DNA of 64,000 nucleotides, taken from positions 4,580-68,579 of the forward strand of contig MU404121.1 of assembly GCA_022695795.1 (NCBI GenBank). The letters are read 5' to 3'. Below are positions 60,126 to 64,000 of the stretch, piece by piece. Both the position numbers and the translations under genes were made by a program. The notes beneath the pieces were generated by a model that worked only from the letters and a program-made list of their open reading frames with translations, was not told the DNA's origin and made no database searches. The stretch is from Biscogniauxia marginata (Eukaryota; Ascomycota; Sordariomycetes; Xylariales; Xylariaceae). How positions within the stretch are numbered: position 1 is the stretch's first letter; each line of letters opens with the position of its first letter.

Positions 60126-60175
60126 ATGAGCCTAAGGCCTGCTGGAAACCTATTCCGCGCTCATGCTCTCTATAG
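60110..60175 (+). promoter_or_regulatory. Upstream ORF overlapping the COX10 start
   Basis: An ATG at 60110, 16 bases before the COX10 ATG and out of frame with it, opens a 21-codon frame ending TAG at 60173-60175, inside the COX10 coding region. Ribosomes starting there would bypass the main start, so it could lower translation if the mRNA includes it. Confidence 0.55.
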
Positions 60176-61640
60176 TATCTGCTGGCGCTGCACTCGGCAC
60201 CGGCTGGGCCGAGTCAAGTTTCCTGCCACCGGACTCTCTTCCCGACATGTCGTGACTTCGACCTCTTCCCGCCTGAAAGCCGACTACTTCATATCCAACA
60301 GCCTCTCCAACGGCCTATCCAGCCAAGCCAGTGCGATTCCGGTCCCGGCTGCCAGGCACGCAGGACGAGATCGCGACCGAGACCGAGACGTACTACTTCC
60401 GCATCGCCGACGGCAAGCAGCAAGACGTAACAGCGCTGCTCTCCCGCCGTCCGAGAATGCCGACATCCCCATACCCCCGGACGCCTCCTCCGTCCTCACC
60501 ACCGCCTCGGCGCGACAGCCCGCCGACTCCCTCCGCCGACAGATCTCCCTCCTCCTCTCGCTCTCCAAGCCGCGCCTCACCGTGCTGGTCGTCCTCACCG
60601 CCATGGTTCCGTACGCTTTATATCCCGTCCCGGCGTTCCTGTCCCCCTCCATCGGCCTCGACACTCCCTCCCTGTCGCCTCTGACCCTGGCGTTCCTCAC
60701 CACCGGCACTACCCTCTGCTCGGCTAGCGCCAACGCGCTCAACATGCTCTACGAGCCTGCGTGGGACGCCGTCATGTCGCGGACCCGGAACCGGCCCTTG
60801 GCGCGGGGCCTCCTGTCCGAGCGCCGCGCCCTCGTCTTCGCCGTCGCCGCCGCCGTTGCCGGTGTCGGGAGCCTCTACTTCGGCGTGAACCCCACCGTCG
60901 CCTTCCTCGGCGCCGCCAACATCACGCTCTACGCCGGCATCTACACCCCGTTGAAGCGCATCTCGTGGCTGAACACGTGGGTCGGTGCCGTCGTGGGCGG
61001 CATCCCGCCGCTGATGGGCTGGGCCGCTGCCGCGGGCGAGTCCGCCACGGGGGACGGCTCGTTCCGCGAGCTGCTCCTGACCGCCGACGCCGCCGGCGGC
61101 TGGCTCGTAGCCGCGCTCCTGTTCGCCTGGCAGTTCCCCCACTTCATGGCGCTGTCGTGGCCTGTGCGGGAGGAGTACAAGGCCGCCGGGCACAAGATGC
61201 TCTGCTGGATCAACCCGAAGCGCAACGCGCGCGTCGCGCTGCGGTACAGCCTCGCCTTCGTCCCGATATGTATTGCCCTCTGCGCCGCGGGCGTGACCGA
61301 GTGGAGCTTCGCCGTGATCAGCCTGCCCGTCAACGTCTGGCTCGCGCGCGAGGCGGTACGATTCTGGAAGCACGAGGGCTTCAAGGGAAGCTCCCGAGGC
61401 TTGTTCTGGGCCAGCATCTGGCACCTGCCGGTCGTCATGGTGTTGGCCCTGGTGCAGAAGAAGGGCATGTGGGGTCGGATTTGGAGAAGTGTCGTCGGGG
61501 AGCCGGAACCCGAAGGAGAGGACGAAGATGACAGTGGTGCCTGGCTCGAAGAAGACAGTGTTGTTGGTGGCGAAGACAACAGGCTCGTTGTTGGTCCGGG
61601 CGAAGAAGCTGTGCCGTCCGTTGGGACGAAAGTCGATTAA
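60126..61640 (+). CDS. COX10: Protoheme IX farnesyltransferase (heme O synthase), mitochondrial
   Basis: A single exon of 504 residues. It transfers a farnesyl group to heme B, the first step to heme A for cytochrome oxidase, in the mitochondrial inner membrane. The N-terminus (MSLRPAGNLFRAHALYSICW) is basic and amphipathic, as for mitochondrial import. The enzyme core begins at LSLSKPRLTVLVVLTAMVPY. The polyprenyl-diphosphate site is NALNMLYEPAWDAVMSRT followed by NRPLARG. Other family marks are YTPLKRISWLNTWVGAVVGG, PPLMGWAAA, FAWQFPHFMALSWP and GHKMLCWI. The C-terminal 60 residues are acidic and low-complexity. A segment near 60350-60440 (RDRDRDRD, LPHRRRQAARR) is also open in a second frame; the family reading is clear on both sides of it. 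Confidence 0.96.
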   Translation: MSLRPAGNLFRAHALYSICWRCTRHRLGRVKFPATGLSSRHVVTSTSSRLKADYFISNSLSNGLSSQASAIPVPAARHAGRDRDRDRDVLLPHRRRQAARRNSAALPPSENADIPIPPDASSVLTTASARQPADSLRRQISLLLSLSKPRLTVLVVLTAMVPYALYPVPAFLSPSIGLDTPSLSPLTLAFLTTGTTLCSASANALNMLYEPAWDAVMSRTRNRPLARGLLSERRALVFAVAAAVAGVGSLYFGVNPTVAFLGAANITLYAGIYTPLKRISWLNTWVGAVVGGIPPLMGWAAAAGESATGDGSFRELLLTADAAGGWLVAALLFAWQFPHFMALSWPVREEYKAAGHKMLCWINPKRNARVALRYSLAFVPICIALCAAGVTEWSFAVISLPVNVWLAREAVRFWKHEGFKGSSRGLFWASIWHLPVVMVLALVQKKGMWGRIWRSVVGEPEPEGEDEDDSGAWLEEDSVVGGEDNRLVVGPGEEAVPSVGTKVD

Positions 61641-62573
61641 GGTTGCCGGGCCGGGTCACTAGGGATCTGCTTAGTAGGGGCATCCGGGGAAAATCTGTAA
61701 CATACAGGTACATAAGGTACCTGTGTCTATTAACTGTATAAACATGGGCCCCCTAAAATCCCGCCGTGGTGTAGAAAGGGCATGGCACATGTTATTAAGC
61801 TCGAATCGGCAAAGGAATACTCACAACTCTCATCTAGGTAGCCAGTATCGAAATGAATGTATATTTTCCCCTAGGGATCCCATCCTCATAGGTTCAGACA
61901 GTTGCGCCTATCTCAACTATTCTACGTCCCATTAGTTCAAAGGGTTTCCGATATCTTCCTCCACCCTCCACCCCTCTCTTATTCCTCACAGTATCTATAT
62001 GATGCTCTAGTGTACAGGCGTAATTTTGTCATGCTGTGTCGCAGAAAATGCTATCATTAGTAAACGAGGCAGCGATGCTTCAAAGTATAGCCTGTCCTTT
62101 CAGTGTTGTACTTTAATAAAAATGAGTGTGGCATGAAGCCAAACGACTAAAATATTGGTAGATTTTGGCATCCTTTTTGGGCCCTGTAGAGTCCGTGTCA
62201 TCCCATGAAATTCCCATAAGTTGTCCCCCATCCGGCTGCACGCCCACAGCCTTTAAATCAGTTTACCCCTATAAAACAGTGTCGTGCCGATTTTAACGCC
62301 TTAAACGCCCATGCTTGGAAATGAGATAAAAGAGAAACTATAGGAAAGACCGCCTCAAAAATGCACTATGCTATTTTTGGTTCAGTGAGTGAAATACTGT
62401 GAAATGCTCCGTTTTCACAGGAAACGGAGTCTGTATCTAGAAATCCCCAAAATGAAGTGTCCTCATTGGGAGCAGAGAAATGAGCGTCAATGCGAAAAGT
62501 TAAAAAAAAAAAATAAAGACTGACAGAAGGGGAGAGGAAAAGAAAAGTTAGGACGCCCCGATGCGTCTATTGA
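61641..62573. other. Convergent intergenic region
   Basis: Between the ends of COX10 and the Myb-like gene. Contains a poly-A run at about 62502-62512 and otherwise ordinary sequence. No gene seen. Confidence 0.6.
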
Positions 62574-63672
62574 TTACATGTTGGGATTCGATCCACCGTT
62601 GTGACCCGGCCGATTAATGATGGCGCCGATGCCCATGTCGACGCTGGGCAACCGCTGGCCGTTGCCCATATAAGGCGAGCCTTCTTGCGAGTGGTGGTGC
62701 GAATGGTTCGGCACTGCGCCGTAGCCGTGTGCTGTGGAGGAGACGGAGGAGCTATAGCTGGAAGAGAGCCCGCCTGCGCTGGCAGGATAGCCATTACCGT
62801 AATGGTGGTGGCTACTCAGCGCCATCGGGTGGATTCCGCCGTAGTTGCTGCTGCCCGAGTGCGAACTCGAGGTCTCGGGGCTGCTATACGAGGCGTCGAG
62901 GTCATCTACTGGAGTCAGACCAATGCCGGAAATGCCGCTGTCGTCGTCATACCCATGGATTGGATGACCAGATTCTAGACGTTCGCGCCGAGCTGCCGAC
63001 CGCGCCGCCGACTGGAGGTTCTTGAGACCGTTGTTCATACACTGAGTGCATATCAAAACTTAGCCTCCGAGGAGAAACAGCGCGAAGCAGAGGGGGGAAA
63101 CTGGGGGGGAGAGAAAATGAACAGGAAAGGGGGGAGAGGGGTAATAGACTGACCTTGGCTTCGACAACGTTCCACTTCTCTCCAGTTCGTGCTGCCAGAG
63201 GCTGCCAGATCTCCTTGCGCATGCTCATGTATTCTTTAGCCAGGCGTTCAAGCTTTCTGTTGTCCCAGTCATCGGCGCCCTTGCGCTCTAGCAGCCGCTC
63301 ATGACGCTTGCGGCAGGCGTTCGGCGTTTTGCTCGGGAAGTAGCTGCTCTGGATCTGCGCCCAGTTGAGCCCTTGCGTCCGCGCCGCGAGGAGATTCTGG
63401 TCGTCCTGGGGCGTCCAGGCGCCGGAAGACGCACGATGAGGCAGCGGAGGCTGAGCAATCACCGCCGGAGGGTACGGATCGTATGCCTCTGCCTGCATGG
63501 CAGGCTGAGCCGAAGAAGACGGAACTGTTGCAAAGTAGCCTGCATTCATCTGGAGCGATGGTCGCGTGTTGTAAATGGGCACCGGAGCAGACGGTGCCAG
63601 GGACCCGGGCATGGGGTTCGAGTACCGGTTCTGACTCGAGCTCGATGAGCGCGTGTGCTTCGGCATACTCAT
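62574..63672 (-). CDS. Myb/SANT-domain DNA-binding protein
   Basis: Two exons on the minus strand, about 63154-63672 and 62574-63041, give 328 residues. A disordered Ser/Pro-rich N-terminus precedes one Myb-like repeat at about 84-130 (GAWTPQDDQNLLAARTQGLN, WAQIQSSYFPSKTPNACRKR). A second related segment, WDNRKLERLAKEYMSMRKEI..WQPLAARTGEKWNVVEAK, is completed by CMNNGLKNLQ after the intron. The C-terminal half is low-complexity (Ser/Gly/His-rich, SHHHYGNGYPASAGGLSSSY). This architecture fits a nuclear transcription factor kept in many Pezizomycotina. The 3' intron end is firm; the 5' end may be off by a base or two. Confidence 0.88.
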
Positions 63673-64000
63673 TGGGGGGGTGGCTGGATGGGGAGTGGAA
63701 AAGGGAGGGTATATCTATAGATCAAGGAGAAAATCGGCCCTGGAGAGTGCAGGTCCGAACGAAATGGATTAGGATTAACGATATCTGCTTTACTCTTGCT
63801 AGGTGATGTGAAGAGCTAAGGGGTATGTGTGTATGTATGCGTATTTGCTTTGTGGCCTCGCCCGGAGGTGTGGTTACCAGGACTAGACAGAGTAGACTGG
63901 CGGTAATATCTGACTCGTATCAAACGAATGAGGATGACGGCGATGATGATAATGGTATGTGAAACGAACGGGAGCAAGGAAACGACAAGCTTTAAGTCAG
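63673..64000. other. Promoter side of the Myb-like gene
   Basis: 328 bp to the window edge, upstream of the Myb-like start. Contains short GATGAC/GATGAT repeats near 63930-63950 on the plus strand. No gene seen. Confidence 0.5.

Noticed and set aside
60331..60684. Alternative-frame open stretch inside COX10 (QDEIATETETYYFRIADGKQQ-like reading)
   Set aside because: It could hint at two compensating frameshifts in COX10, but the main frame is open throughout and contains plausible residues here. The region is a poorly conserved linker, so I kept the simple model.
60618..61579. Long open frames on both strands across COX10
   Set aside because: They follow from the very high GC content of the COX10 coding region and are Arg/Gly/Ala-rich with no domain.

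Overview
The window looks like nuclear DNA of a filamentous ascomycete, probably a plant-associated Sordariomycete (inference). The evidence is genes split by short introns of about 45-110 bp with GT..AG ends and lariat-like CTAAC/CTAAT signals, secreted plant-cell-wall enzymes, a non-reducing polyketide synthase, a Zn2Cys6 regulator, and very AT-rich blocks that look like DNA worn down by repeat-induced point mutation (RIP). Exon joins given here were worked out by eye from splice signals, reading phase and family motifs; none was tested against transcripts.

Layout. Positions 1-2620 are AT-rich, opening with a 15-bp tandem repeat and holding a long palindromic (foldback) element. From 2.6 to 32.8 kb lies an accessory region: a Baeyer-Villiger monooxygenase, a broken LovD-like beta-lactamase/transesterase fragment, a fungal protein of unknown function with a coiled-coil tail, a flavin-reductase-like protein, a secreted carboxylesterase, an MFS transporter, a Zn2Cys6 factor with an in-frame stop, a cytochrome P450, and a SAT-KS-AT-PT-ACP-ACP-TE polyketide synthase carrying three separate lesions. 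More AT-rich blocks and a second copy of the foldback element (11.7-12.2 kb) are spread between these genes. I read this part as a decaying secondary-metabolite cluster: tailoring and transport genes still look intact, while the synthase, the regulator and the LovD-like gene are damaged.

From 33.7 to 40.4 kb sit three secreted lignocellulose enzymes (GH43-like, CE15 glucuronoyl esterase, AA9 lytic polysaccharide monooxygenase) with a SprT-like metalloprotease between the first two. From 40.9 to 58.9 kb come an NmrA-like NAD(P)-binding protein, a full-length ABC-B exporter, a PBDC1-type housekeeping protein, a DHA1-type MFS transporter, an unrecognised 518-residue protein and an allantoate-permease-like MFS transporter. 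The right end (60.1-63.7 kb) looks like core genome: COX10 (heme O synthase) and a Myb/SANT-domain protein.

I found no rRNA gene, no convincing tRNA, no CRISPR array and no intact transposase gene. The most interesting structures are the multiply broken biosynthetic cluster, the paired foldback elements in AT-rich DNA, a likely GC-AG intron inside the zinc-cluster domain, a 16-nt microexon, and the CE15/AA9/GH43 neighbourhood.
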